The notes below the pieces were generated by a model. It had not been told where the DNA came from, did no database searches, and saw only the letters and a list, made by a program, of their open reading frames with translations. The translations under genes were made by a program, and so were the position numbers. From the NCBI RefSeq assembly GCF_027257875.1, contig NZ_JAPVQY010000039.1:1-64000 (forward strand): a stretch of DNA of 64,000 nucleotides, in the 5' to 3' direction. Source of the DNA: Burkholderia sp. IMCC1007 (GTDB lineage: Bacteria > Pseudomonadota > Gammaproteobacteria > Burkholderiales > Burkholderiaceae). Numbering within the stretch: position 1 is the stretch's first letter; the number at the start of each line of letters is the position of its first letter. Below, piece by piece: positions 16,671 to 25,946 of this stretch.

Positions 16671-17458
16671 CGTTGTGCGTCTCCGTCGGTATGCCATTGC
16701 GGCGCGCGCTTGCCGAGAAATGCGGCCACGCCTTCGCGCGGATCGTTCGTGTCGAACAGGTCGACGAAGCGTTCGCGCTCGACGGCCAGCGCCGCGCCGC
16801 GCGGCACGCCGCGACGCGCGAGGCCGATCAGCTCCTTGCTGTAGGCGACCGCATGCGGGCTTTGCCGCGCGACGTTGCGGGCCAGCGCGAGTGCCGCATC
16901 GCGCGCGGCGCCGCTTTCGACCACGTCCTCGACGAGGCCGATCCGCAGCGCGGTGGCCGCATCGACGCGCGTGCCGGCCAGGATGATCTTCTTCGCCCAG
17001 CCTTCGCCGACGAGCCAAGGGAGCGTCTGCGTGCCGAGGCCGCACGGCAGCAGCCCGACCGACGGTTCCGGCAGCGCCATCTGCGCATGCGTCTCGGCGA
17101 TGCGCAGGTCGCACGCGAGCGCGCATTCGAGGCCGCCGCCCATCGCATAGCCGTTGATCGCCGCGATCGTCACGACGCGTGCGTCATGCAGCGCCTCGAA
17201 CGCGGCGCCGAAACGCGCGGCCATCGCGCGCGCGACGCCACGGTCGCCGTCGGCGAACGTGTTCAGGTCGGCGCCGGCGCTGAAGAACTTCGGGCCGTCG
17301 CCGGTGATCACCAGCGCGCGCACGCGCGGGTTCGCGTTCAGTTCGGCGACGGTTTGCTGCAGCTGCCGCAGACCGTCGGCGGTAAAGGCGTTCGCAGGCG
17401 GACGCTTGAGCGTCGCGCACGCGATCGCGCCGTCGTCGACGTAGTCGAGTTCGATCAT
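16667..17458 (-). CDS. Enoyl-CoA hydratase
   Basis: 263 aa, normal for a crotonase. Motifs: FFSAGADLNTF (oxyanion hole), INGYAMGGGLECALACD and ALPEPSVGLLPCGLGTQ with the catalytic Glu. It would hydrate methacrylyl-CoA to 3-hydroxyisobutyryl-CoA, the step between the acyl-CoA dehydrogenase and the CoA hydrolase. Its start overlaps the stop of mmsB (ATGA) and its stop overlaps the start of the hydrolase gene, so three genes are tightly coupled. The substrate is inferred from this context. Confidence 0.87.
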   Translation of the reverse strand: MIELDYVDDGAIACATLKRPPANAFTADGLRQLQQTVAELNANPRVRALVITGDGPKFFSAGADLNTFADGDRGVARAMAARFGAAFEALHDARVVTIAAINGYAMGGGLECALACDLRIAETHAQMALPEPSVGLLPCGLGTQTLPWLVGEGWAKKIILAGTRVDAATALRIGLVEDVVESGAARDAALALARNVARQSPHAVAYSKELIGLARRGVPRGAALAVERERFVDLFDTNDPREGVAAFLGKRAPQWHTDGDAQR

Positions 17459-18357
17459 GACGCGTCCTTCTTCGTGGCCGGTTGATACAGGCGGATCACC
17501 GCCGAGAAATCGAGTTGTCCGTCGCCGCGGCTGCTCATCGTCTGGTACAGCTGCTGCGCGAGCGCGCCGAGGTACACGGGTTGGCGCGCCTGCTTCGCGG
17601 CGTCGTTCGCAAGGCCGAGATCCTTCAGCATCAGGTCGGTGCCGAAGCCGCCGCTGTAGCCGCGCGACGACGGCGCCGTGGCGATCACGCCCGGATACGG
17701 GTTGTACGTGTCCGAGCTCCAGCAGCGGCCCGTCGACGTGTTGACGATGCCGGCCAGCACCTTCGGGTCGATACCGAGCGCGACGCCGAGCGACATCGCC
17801 TCCGACACGGCCGCCATCGAGATGCCGAGCACGAGGTTGTTGCAGACCTTCGCGACCTGCCCCATCCCCGTCGCACCGCAATGGACGATGTTCTTGCCCA
17901 TCCCGGCGAGCACGGGCTTCACGCGCTCGAAGTCGACGTCGCTGCCGCCGACCATGAAGGTCAGCGTGCCGGCCGCCGCGCCGCCGGTGCCGCCCGACAC
18001 GGGCGCATCGACGAACGCACCGCCGTGCTCGCGCACGAGCGCGCCGAACGCCTGCGCGCTCGCCGGATCGATCGTGCTCGAATCGATCACGGTGGCGCCC
18101 GCGCCGAGGCCGGCCAGCACGCCGTTCTCGCCGGCGAGCACCGAGCGCACGTGCGGTGCGGCCGGCAGCATCGTGATCACGAACGCCGCACCCGACGCGG
18201 CGTCGCGCGGCGACGCGGCCACCTGTGCGCCGGCGTCCTGCAGCGCGCGCAATGCGTCGGCGCTCAGGTCGAACGCGTGCACTTCATGACCGGCTTTCAG
18301 CAGGTTCAGCGCCATCGGCGCGCCCATGTGGCCGAGGCCGATAAATCCGATTTTCAT
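17455..18357 (-). CDS. mmsB: 3-hydroxyisobutyrate dehydrogenase
   Basis: 300 aa from ATG 18357. The N-terminus MKIGFIGLGHMGAPMALNLL is the NAD-binding signature of beta-hydroxyacid dehydrogenases. The substrate motif is FVDAPVSGGTGGAAAGTL, and the catalytic Lys lies in GMGQVAKVCNN. It oxidises 3-hydroxyisobutyrate to methylmalonate semialdehyde. It sits just downstream of mmsA, as in the P. aeruginosa mms operon, and is coupled by ATGA overlap to the hydratase. Confidence 0.93.
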   Translation of the reverse strand: MKIGFIGLGHMGAPMALNLLKAGHEVHAFDLSADALRALQDAGAQVAASPRDAASGAAFVITMLPAAPHVRSVLAGENGVLAGLGAGATVIDSSTIDPASAQAFGALVREHGGAFVDAPVSGGTGGAAAGTLTFMVGGSDVDFERVKPVLAGMGKNIVHCGATGMGQVAKVCNNLVLGISMAAVSEAMSLGVALGIDPKVLAGIVNTSTGRCWSSDTYNPYPGVIATAPSSRGYSGGFGTDLMLKDLGLANDAAKQARQPVYLGALAQQLYQTMSSRGDGQLDFSAVIRLYQPATKKDAS

Positions 18358-18421
18358 TACGTGTCTCCCATCCCATGCTTCGCGCACGACCGGCGCGCCG
18401 CGCCGATCGCGCGCGTCGTCG

Positions 18422-19951
18422 TCAATGCAGCCGGATCGTCGTATTCACCGGGGCGGCCGTGGTGTCGTCGTCGAACCAGCGTGCGGTGACCGTCTTCGTC
18501 TGCGTGTAGAACTGCACGACCTGCTTGCCATAAGGGCCGAGATCGCCGAGCTTCGAGCCGCGCGAGCCGGTGAAGCTGAAGTACGGCACCGGCACCGGGA
18601 TCGGGATGTTGATGCCGACCTGGCCGACGTCGATCTCGCTCTGGAATTTGCGTGCCGCCGCGCCGCTCTGCGTGAAGATGCCCACGCCGTTGCCCATCGG
18701 GTTCGCGTTGACGAGCGCGATCGCATCGTCGAGCGTGTCGGCTTCCATCACGACCAGCACCGGCCCGAAGATTTCATGCGTGTAGATCGACATGTCGGTT
18801 TTCACGCCCGAGAAGATCGTCGGGCCGACGAAGTTGCCTTCCTCGAAGCCGGCGACCTTCACGTCACGGCCGTCGAGCTCGAGCTTCGCACCTTCCTTGA
18901 TGCCCGCGTCGATCAGCGACAGAACCCGCGCCTTCGCGCCGCGCGACACGAGCGGCCCGACGTCGGTGCCGGCTTCCGAGCCCGCGTTGACCTTCAGCGC
19001 CTTCGCCTTCTCGACCAGGTCGGGCAGCCAGTCGCGCGCCTGGCCGACGAGCACGACGACCGACGTCGCCATGCAGCGCTGGCCGGCCGCGCCGAAGCCG
19101 GCGCCCACCAGTGCGTTGATCGCCTGCTCGCGATGCGCATCGGGCAGCACGACGGCGTGGTTCTTCGCGCCCATCATCGACTGCACGCGCTTGCCGTGCT
19201 GGCTGCCGAGGTTGTACACGTGCGTGCCGACGGCCGTCGAACCGACGAACGAGATCGCCTTCACGAGCGGATGCGTGCAGATCGCATCGACGACTTCCTT
19301 GCCGCCGTGCACGACGTTCAGTACGCCTTTCGGTACGCCGGCCTCGATCGCGAGCTCGACGAGTTCCATTGTCGACAGCGGATCCTGCTCCGACGGCTTC
19401 AGCACGAACGTGTTGCCGCACACGATCGCCATCGGGAACATCCACAGCGGGATCATCGCGGGGAAGTTGAACGGCGTGATGCCCGCGCACACGCCGAGCG
19501 GCTGGCGCAGCGTGTAGGTGTCGACGCCGCCCGCGACGTTCTCCGCGAATTCGCCGAGCTGCAGCGTGCCGACCGAGCACGCATGCTCGACCACTTCGAG
19601 GCCGCGGAAGATGTCGCCTTCGGCGTCGGGAATCGTCTTGCCCTGCTCGGCCGTCAGCGTCTTCGCGATGCGCTGCTGGTTCGCGCGCACGAGATCCTGG
19701 AACTTCAGCATGATGCGCATGCGCGCGGCGATCGGCGTGTTCTTCCACGTCGCAAACGCGGCGTGCGCGGCCTGCACGGCCGCGTCGACTTCGGCGACGG
19801 TCGCGAACGGCACGCGCGCGAGCACCTGCTGCGTCGCCGGGTTGACGATGTCGCGCCACTCGCTCGTGGTGGACTCGACGAAGGCGCCGTCGATCAGCAG
19901 CTTGACCGTCGGCACGTCTTGCCCCGAACGGGGCGTCGGATTCGCGTTCAT
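18422..19951 (-). CDS. mmsA: Methylmalonate-semialdehyde dehydrogenase (CoA-acylating)
   Basis: 509 aa aldehyde dehydrogenase. The catalytic Cys lies in GAAGQRCMATSVVV, a sequence typical of MmsA, and the ITPFNFPAMIPLWMFP block is characteristic of this subgroup. It converts methylmalonate semialdehyde plus CoA to propionyl-CoA, completing valine degradation. It is followed by mmsB 64 bp downstream and preceded by the acyl-CoA synthetase. Confidence 0.94.
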   Translation of the reverse strand: MNANPTPRSGQDVPTVKLLIDGAFVESTTSEWRDIVNPATQQVLARVPFATVAEVDAAVQAAHAAFATWKNTPIAARMRIMLKFQDLVRANQQRIAKTLTAEQGKTIPDAEGDIFRGLEVVEHACSVGTLQLGEFAENVAGGVDTYTLRQPLGVCAGITPFNFPAMIPLWMFPMAIVCGNTFVLKPSEQDPLSTMELVELAIEAGVPKGVLNVVHGGKEVVDAICTHPLVKAISFVGSTAVGTHVYNLGSQHGKRVQSMMGAKNHAVVLPDAHREQAINALVGAGFGAAGQRCMATSVVVLVGQARDWLPDLVEKAKALKVNAGSEAGTDVGPLVSRGAKARVLSLIDAGIKEGAKLELDGRDVKVAGFEEGNFVGPTIFSGVKTDMSIYTHEIFGPVLVVMEADTLDDAIALVNANPMGNGVGIFTQSGAAARKFQSEIDVGQVGINIPIPVPVPYFSFTGSRGSKLGDLGPYGKQVVQFYTQTKTVTARWFDDDTTAAPVNTTIRLH

Positions 19952-20064
19952 CGGTGAACTCTCCTTGCAGTGAGCCGCGTGGCGTCAGGCGACGCGCGGC
20001 CGGTTCGGTTCAGTCAGGCTGCGGGCCGCCGCCGCGGCATGCGGCGCGCACGACCCGCGGCCGG

Positions 20065-21771
20065 TCATTTCAGTTCCGCGGCAAAATCTTCTTCCCAGTA
20101 CTCGCCGGGCATGCGCTCGGTTGCGTCGTCGCCGCGCTCGATCTCGCGGCGGCGCAGCTCGACGCGGCGGATCTTCCCGGAGATCGTCTTCGGCAGCTCC
20201 GCGAACTGCAGGCGGCGGATGCGCTTGTACGGCGCGAGCTTGTCGCGCGAGAAGCGGAAGATCTCCAGCGCGAGCGCCGGGCTTTCCTCGTAGCCCTGTC
20301 GCAGCGTGATGAACGTCTTCGGCACCGCCAGTCGCACCGGGTCCGGGCTCGGCACGACGGCCGCTTCCGCGATCGCCGGATGCTCGATCAGCACGCTTTC
20401 CAGTTCGAACGGGCTCAGCCGGTAGTCGGACGACTTGAACACGTCGTCCGCGCGGCCGACATACACGTAGTAGCCGTCGTCGCCGCGCATCGCGATGTCC
20501 GACGTGCGGTAGTGGCCGTCGCGCATCGCATGCGCGGTTGCGTCGGGGTTGTTCGCATAGCCGGTCATCAGGCCGACCGGGCGCGTCACGTCGGGGCCGA
20601 TCGGCAGCGCGATCTCGCCTTCGCCGACGGGCGCGCCGTCCGGGTCGAGCAGCGCGATCCGGTAGCCGGGCAGCGGCCGGCCCATCGAGCCCGCCACCAC
20701 CGGCTGGCCCGGCGAGTTGCCGATCAGGCAGGTCGTCTCGGTCTGGCCGTAGCCGTCGCGGATCGTGATGCCCCACGCCTTCTTCACGCGCTCGATGATC
20801 TCGGGATTCAGCGGCTCGCCCGCACCGACGATCTCGCGCAGCTTCACGTCGAACGACGCGAGCGGCTGCTGCACGAGCATGCGCCACACCGTCGGCGGCG
20901 CGCACAGCGTGGTCACCTGGTATTTGACGAGCGCATCGAGCACGACCTTCGGCTCGAAGCGCGCGTAGTTGAACGCGAACACGCACGCCTGTGCATTCCA
21001 CGGCGCGAAGAAGCAGCTCCACGCGTGCTTCGCCCAGCCGGGCGAGCTGATGTTCCAGTGGATGTCGCCGGGCTGCAGGCCGACCCAGTACATCGTCGAC
21101 AAATGCCCGATCGGGTAGGTGCGATGCGTATGCTCGACGAGCTTCGGCTTCGACGTCGTGCCCGACGTGAAATACAGCAGCATCGGATCGTTCGCGTGCG
21201 TGACGGCATCCGGCTCGAACGCGGCGCCCGCCGCGTAGCCGTCGTTCATCGCGAGCCAGCCTGCGCGCGGTGCGCCGGCGACGATCCTCTGCTTCAGACC
21301 GAGATCGGCCTGTTCGAACTTCGCGGTTTCGCTCTCGTCGACGATCGCGTATTTCGCACCGCCGATCTGCACGCGATCGCGCACGTCGTCGGCCGACAGC
21401 TGCGTGGTCGCCGGCAGCACGATCGCGCCGAGCTTCATCGCGGCGAGCATCGCGTCCCACAGCTCGACCCGGTTGGGCAGCATCAGCAGGATCCGGTCGC
21501 CGCGCACGACGCCGATCGAACGCAGCCAGTTCGCGATGCGCGACGAGCGCTCGGACATCTGCGCGAACGAGTACGGATCGCCCGTACCGGTTGCCGCGTC
21601 GACGATCCATAGCGCGGGTTTGTCGTTGTCGCGCGCCATCGGGTCGAAATAGTCGAGCGCCCAGTTGAACGCGTCGAGCACCGGCCATTCGAAATCGCGG
21701 TAAGCGGTTTCGTAGTCGGTGCGATGGCGCAGCAGGAAGTCGCGTGCGTCCAGGAATGCCTGTACCGTCAT
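20065..21771 (-). CDS. AMP-binding acyl-CoA synthetase
   Basis: 568 aa from ATG 21771, with a purine-rich GGAGAC upstream. Adenylation motifs: YFTSGTTSKPK (ATP/phosphate loop), GYGQTETT, and the C-terminal GKIRRVELR with the catalytic Lys in KTISGKI. It belongs to the medium-chain/acetate-like branch and would activate a carboxylic acid as its CoA thioester. Its place between the acyl-CoA dehydrogenase and mmsA suggests a short branched acid such as isobutyrate or a pathway intermediate; this is inference. Confidence 0.85.
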   Translation of the reverse strand: MTVQAFLDARDFLLRHRTDYETAYRDFEWPVLDAFNWALDYFDPMARDNDKPALWIVDAATGTGDPYSFAQMSERSSRIANWLRSIGVVRGDRILLMLPNRVELWDAMLAAMKLGAIVLPATTQLSADDVRDRVQIGGAKYAIVDESETAKFEQADLGLKQRIVAGAPRAGWLAMNDGYAAGAAFEPDAVTHANDPMLLYFTSGTTSKPKLVEHTHRTYPIGHLSTMYWVGLQPGDIHWNISSPGWAKHAWSCFFAPWNAQACVFAFNYARFEPKVVLDALVKYQVTTLCAPPTVWRMLVQQPLASFDVKLREIVGAGEPLNPEIIERVKKAWGITIRDGYGQTETTCLIGNSPGQPVVAGSMGRPLPGYRIALLDPDGAPVGEGEIALPIGPDVTRPVGLMTGYANNPDATAHAMRDGHYRTSDIAMRGDDGYYVYVGRADDVFKSSDYRLSPFELESVLIEHPAIAEAAVVPSPDPVRLAVPKTFITLRQGYEESPALALEIFRFSRDKLAPYKRIRRLQFAELPKTISGKIRRVELRRREIERGDDATERMPGEYWEEDFAAELK

Positions 21772-21945
21772 CGTGTCGTCTCCGTCTCCAGTCTCCAAAC
21801 CCGGCGGTCAACCGGCGCATGCGCTGCAGCCCATGCCCGGTTCCCTGTCGCGCGGCGCACGGTCACGTCGTTGCGTGCCGCGTTCACCGCGCTGCCCTCG
21901 TGCGCTGCTCGTTCATATCGTTGTCTGCGCAACGAACGCCGCGAC

Positions 21946-23079
21946 TCAAAGCTGTCGCGCGATCACCATCCGTTGCACTTCGCTGGTGCCCTCGTAGATC
22001 TGCGTGATGCGCGCGTCGCGATAGTGACGTTCGACTTCGTAATCGGCGAGATAGCCGTAGCCGCCATGAATCTGGATCGCATCCGAACACACGCGCTCCG
22101 ACATCTCGGATGCGAACAGCTTCGCCTGCGACGCTTCCGACAGACACGGCAGCCCGGCCGTGCGCAGCTTCGCCGCGTGATGCACGAGCAGGCGTGCGGC
22201 GTTGATCTGTACGGCCATGTCGGCGAGCTTCTGCTGGATCGCCTGATGCTCGGCGATCGGCTTGCCGAACTGCACGCGCTCGCTGGCGTAGCGGCGCGCC
22301 TTGTCGAACGCGGCGCGCGCGATGCCGAGCGCCTGCGCGGCGATGCCGATGCGCCCGCCTTCCAGGTTCGACAGCGCGATCTTCAACCCTTCGCCGCGAT
22401 TGCCGAGCAGGTGGTCTTCCGGAATCGCGCAGTTATCGAGCGTAATCGGGCACGTGTCCGATGCGCGGATGCCCATCTTCTTCTCCGGCTTGCCGACGAT
22501 GAAGCCCGGCGTGTCGGTCGGCACCAGGAACGCGGAAATGCCGCGCTTGCCGGCTTCCGGGTCGGTCATGGCAAAAACGATCGCGACCCCGGCACGCTGC
22601 CCGTTGGTCACGAACTGCTTCGCGCCGTTCAGCACCCACTTGCCGTCGCGCAGTTCCGCCCGCGTGCGCAGGTTGTTCGCTTCGGAGCCCGCTTGCGGCT
22701 CGGTCAGGCAGAACGCGCCGATGATGCGGCCGGCCGCCATCTCGGCGAGCCAGCGATCCTTCTGAGCGGGCGTGCCGAAGCCGAGGATCGGCCCGCAGCC
22801 GACCGAGTTGTGCACGCTCATCATCGTCGCGCACGCGGCGTCGCCGGCGGCGATCTCTTCCATCGCCAGCGCATACGCGACGTAGTCGGTATAGGCGCCG
22901 CCCAGCTCCTGCGGCACGATCATCCCGAGCAGGCCGAGCTCGCCGAGCTGCGCGACGACGGCATCGGGCAGATGCGCGTCGTGGTCCCACTGCGCGGCGT
23001 TCGGCGCCAGCACCTCGGTGGCAAACGCGCGCGCGGCGTCGCGGATCATCCGCTGGTCTTCGGTGTAAAGCTCGTCCAT
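21946..23079 (-). CDS. Acyl-CoA dehydrogenase (probable isobutyryl-CoA dehydrogenase)
   Basis: 377 aa from ATG 23079. The FAD/acyl-CoA dehydrogenase signatures are present: AFCLTEPQAGSEANN, QIHGGYGYLADYEVER and the catalytic Glu in IYEGTSEVQ near the C-terminus. It is the first gene of the leftward valine-catabolism operon, where isobutyryl-CoA must be oxidised to methacrylyl-CoA; substrate choice rests on that context. It lies divergent from an AraC-type gene, 137 bp between starts. Confidence 0.87.
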   Translation of the reverse strand: MDELYTEDQRMIRDAARAFATEVLAPNAAQWDHDAHLPDAVVAQLGELGLLGMIVPQELGGAYTDYVAYALAMEEIAAGDAACATMMSVHNSVGCGPILGFGTPAQKDRWLAEMAAGRIIGAFCLTEPQAGSEANNLRTRAELRDGKWVLNGAKQFVTNGQRAGVAIVFAMTDPEAGKRGISAFLVPTDTPGFIVGKPEKKMGIRASDTCPITLDNCAIPEDHLLGNRGEGLKIALSNLEGGRIGIAAQALGIARAAFDKARRYASERVQFGKPIAEHQAIQQKLADMAVQINAARLLVHHAAKLRTAGLPCLSEASQAKLFASEMSERVCSDAIQIHGGYGYLADYEVERHYRDARITQIYEGTSEVQRMVIARQL

Positions 23080-23216
23080 GGCGCTGCTGTCTCCTGCGGC
23101 CGCGTGCGGCGACCGGCCTTCTGTTTCGATGCAACAAGTGTAGGCAAGCACGCGCGACTGTTCGATGCTCGCGCCGCTCATTTACACTGAGCGTTTTTGC
23201 CATAGCGGCAACACCG

Positions 23217-24254
23217 ATGAAGCAGGAAGACAAGGGAACCGTCGCGATCAGCCTCGTCGCGTACAGCGTCGCGCTCGCCACCCGGCGCGGCGTCGCGGCC
23301 GAGCCGCTGCTCGCGCAAGCCGGCATCACGCCCGCGCTGCTCGCGCAGCCGCGTGCGCGGGTGTCCGCGCAGCAATACGGCGCGCTGTGGAACGCGATTG
23401 CGCGCGCGCTCGACGACGAGTTTTTCGGGCAGGATCGCCACCCGATGCGCAGCGGCAGCTTCATCGCGATGAGCCAGGCCGCGCTGTCCGCGCAGGACGG
23501 GCTCCACGCGATGGCACGCGCGGTGAATTTCATGCACTGCGTGCTCGACGACCTGCACGCGGAGCTGGACGCCAATCCACAGCGCGTCCGGCTGCGTTTC
23601 GTGCACCGCAACAGCGCCGCGTCGCCCGCGATGTTCACGTACGCGACGTATTTCATCATCGTCTACGGGCTGACCTGCTGGCTGATCGGGCGACGCATCC
23701 CGGTGCTGCATGCGAGCTTCCGCTGCGACACGCCGCCCGCCGATCACGAATACCCGTCGATGCTGTGCGACGACATGCGGTTCAACCAGCCCGATTCGTA
23801 TGTCGATTTCGATCCCGAATTCGCGACGCTGCCGGTCGTGCAGAACCCGAAGACGCTGAAGGCATTCCTGCGCAACGCGCCGGCCAGCTTCATCGTCAAG
23901 TACCGCAACCCGAACGCGCTCGCGCAGCGCGTGCGCACCGTGCTGCGCGGCATGCCGCCCGCGTCGTGGCCCGGCGCGGGCGGGATGGCCGCGCGGCTGC
24001 ACGTGGCCGAAGCGACGCTGCGCCGCAAGCTGCATCAGGAAGGCCACGCGTACCAGTCGATCAAGGACACGCTGCGGCGCGACCTCGCGTTCGAGGCGCT
24101 CGCCGATCCGTCGCGGACCATCGCCGACGTCGCCGCCGCCACCGGTTTCGCGGAGCCGAGTGCGTTCTACCGCGCGTTTCGCAAGTGGAGCGGGCGCAGT
24201 CCGGCCGAGTATCGCGAAGAAGCGCTCGGGCGCGGGGGCGGCAGCGCGGGCTGA
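23217..24254 (+). CDS. AraC-family regulator of the valine-catabolism operon (MmsR-like)
   Basis: 345 aa. Residues about 25-210 match the long arabinose-binding-like N-terminal domain of the OruR-type AraC group. The C-terminal HTH pair is at about 250-340: AARLHVAEATLRRKLHQEG, then IADVAAATGFAEPSAFYRAFRKW and SPAEYRE. It is divergent from the acyl-CoA dehydrogenase. P. aeruginosa MmsR is an AraC-type activator beside mmsAB, so this is probably the operon's activator; no direct evidence of orthology. Confidence 0.82.
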   Translation: MKQEDKGTVAISLVAYSVALATRRGVAAEPLLAQAGITPALLAQPRARVSAQQYGALWNAIARALDDEFFGQDRHPMRSGSFIAMSQAALSAQDGLHAMARAVNFMHCVLDDLHAELDANPQRVRLRFVHRNSAASPAMFTYATYFIIVYGLTCWLIGRRIPVLHASFRCDTPPADHEYPSMLCDDMRFNQPDSYVDFDPEFATLPVVQNPKTLKAFLRNAPASFIVKYRNPNALAQRVRTVLRGMPPASWPGAGGMAARLHVAEATLRRKLHQEGHAYQSIKDTLRRDLAFEALADPSRTIADVAAATGFAEPSAFYRAFRKWSGRSPAEYREEALGRGGGSAG

Positions 24255-24377
24255 GTGCACGGCCGGCGGCCCCGCCTTCGCGCTTTCCGCCGAAACCGCC
24301 TAATCTTCAAGCATCGGGCCAACGCCCTTTCCGCGAGAGCCGGATGGCGTGCGTCCGCGCGCCGCCCGGACGCCCCG

Positions 24378-25946
24378 ATGCGCATTCACCGTCATGGGCC
24401 GCCGCCCGCTTCCGCCGGAGGCCGCCCCCGTCACCCGCTTTCCGCGCGGGTCGCGCGCGCCGCGCTGTTCGCGGCGCTGCTCGTCGTATGCGCGGCGCTC
24501 GCCGCGCCGCCAGCGTCGGCCCCCGCCGCTCCCGCCGCCGCCACGCCGCCGGTCGTCGTGATTCCCGTCAACGGCGCGATCGGGCCGGCCAGCGCCGACT
24601 TCATCGTCCGCTCGCTCGAGCGCGCCGCGCACGAACACGCGCCGCTCGCGATTTTGCAGCTCGATACGCCCGGCGGGCTCGACACGTCGATGCGGCAGAT
24701 CATCAAGGCGATCCTGGCGTCGCCGGTACCGGTGGCCGCGTTCGTCGCGCCGGGCGGCGCACGGGCCGCCAGCGCGGGCACCTATATCGTCTATGCGAGC
24801 CACGTCGCCGCGATGGCGCCCGGCACGAACCTCGGCGCGGCATCGCCCGTGCAGTTCGGGATCGGCGGCGGCGCGCCGGGCGGCCCGGGCGCGACGCGGC
24901 CATCGGCTGCCGGGGCGTCGGGGGCGGCGGGTGCGTCCGGCGCATCGGCGACGCCAGCCGCCGAGCTGCCGAACGACACGCAATCCACCGAGATCCGCAA
25001 GGCGACGCAGGACGCCGCCGCGTACATCCGCGGCCTCGCGCAGTTGCGCGGCCGCAATGCCGACTGGGCCGAGCGCGCGGTGCGCGAAGCCGTGAGCCTG
25101 TCGGCGAACGAGGCGCGCGCGCAGCACGTCGTCGACCTGATCGCGCAGGATCCGGCCGACCTCGCGCGCCAGCTCGACGGCCGGACCGTGACGACCACCG
25201 CCGGCACGCTGCACGTTGCGACCGCGCACGCGCCGCTCGTCGTGCTCGCGCCCGACTGGCGCAGCCGCTTCCTGTCGATCATCGCCGATCCGAACGTCGC
25301 GCTGATCCTGCTGACGATCGGCATCTACGGCCTCTTCTTCGAATTCGCGAACCCCGGCTTTGTGCTGCCGGGCGTCGCCGGCACGATCTGCCTGCTGGTC
25401 GGGCTGTTCGCGATGCAGTTGCTGCCGATCAGCTATGCGGGGCTCGGTCTCGTGCTGCTCGGCCTGGGCTGCCTCGTCGCCGAGGCGTTCCTGCCGACCT
25501 TCGGCGTGCTCGGCTTCGGCGGGATCGTGTCGTTCACGATCGGCGCACTGATGCTGATCGACACCGACGTGCCCGGCTACGGGATTCCGTGGCCGGTCAT
25601 CGCGGGCCTCGCGGTCGGCGGCGGGTTGCTGGTTGCCGGCGTGTCGAGCGTCGCGCTGCGCGCGCGGCGGCGTCCGGTCGTGACCGGCGCCGAGGCGATG
25701 CTCGGCAGCATCGGGGCAGTGCTCGACGACGGCCTGCATCCGGATCAGCCGCCTGGCGCCGCCGGCCCCGCGCCGTCGGCCGCCGGCTGGGCGCTCGTGC
25801 ACGGCGAACGCTGGCGCGTCGCGAGCAGCGAGCCGCTCGCCGCCGGCTGCCGCGTGCGCGTCACCGGCCGGCACGGGCTGATGCTCACCGTCGCGCCGCT
25901 GTACGACGCGCGACCGCTCGAACCCCATCACGGAGAAACTTCATGA
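24378..25946 (+). CDS. nfeD: NfeD-family membrane serine protease (ClpP class)
   Basis: 522 aa from ATG 24378. A signal-like segment at about 28-45 precedes the protease domain, with PVNGAIGPASADF, LDTPGGLDTSMRQI and the nucleophile Ser in GGARAASAGTYIVY. An Ala/Gly-rich insert follows (about 155-190). Four or so membrane helices occupy about 290-430, and a C-terminal OB-fold NfeD domain ends the protein. Such proteases cleave stomatin-like partners. The stop overlaps the start of the slipin gene (ATGA), confirming the pair as an operon. Confidence 0.9.
   Translation: MRIHRHGPPPASAGGRPRHPLSARVARAALFAALLVVCAALAAPPASAPAAPAAATPPVVVIPVNGAIGPASADFIVRSLERAAHEHAPLAILQLDTPGGLDTSMRQIIKAILASPVPVAAFVAPGGARAASAGTYIVYASHVAAMAPGTNLGAASPVQFGIGGGAPGGPGATRPSAAGASGAAGASGASATPAAELPNDTQSTEIRKATQDAAAYIRGLAQLRGRNADWAERAVREAVSLSANEARAQHVVDLIAQDPADLARQLDGRTVTTTAGTLHVATAHAPLVVLAPDWRSRFLSIIADPNVALILLTIGIYGLFFEFANPGFVLPGVAGTICLLVGLFAMQLLPISYAGLGLVLLGLGCLVAEAFLPTFGVLGFGGIVSFTIGALMLIDTDVPGYGIPWPVIAGLAVGGGLLVAGVSSVALRARRRPVVTGAEAMLGSIGAVLDDGLHPDQPPGAAGPAPSAAGWALVHGERWRVASSEPLAAGCRVRVTGRHGLMLTVAPLYDARPLEPHHGETS

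Noticed and set aside
15531..17126. A 531-residue leftward reading frame including the CoA hydrolase
   Set aside because: The first 150 or so residues are out-of-frame reading of the hydratase gene; the crotonase begins at ATG 16670 with an ATGA overlap.
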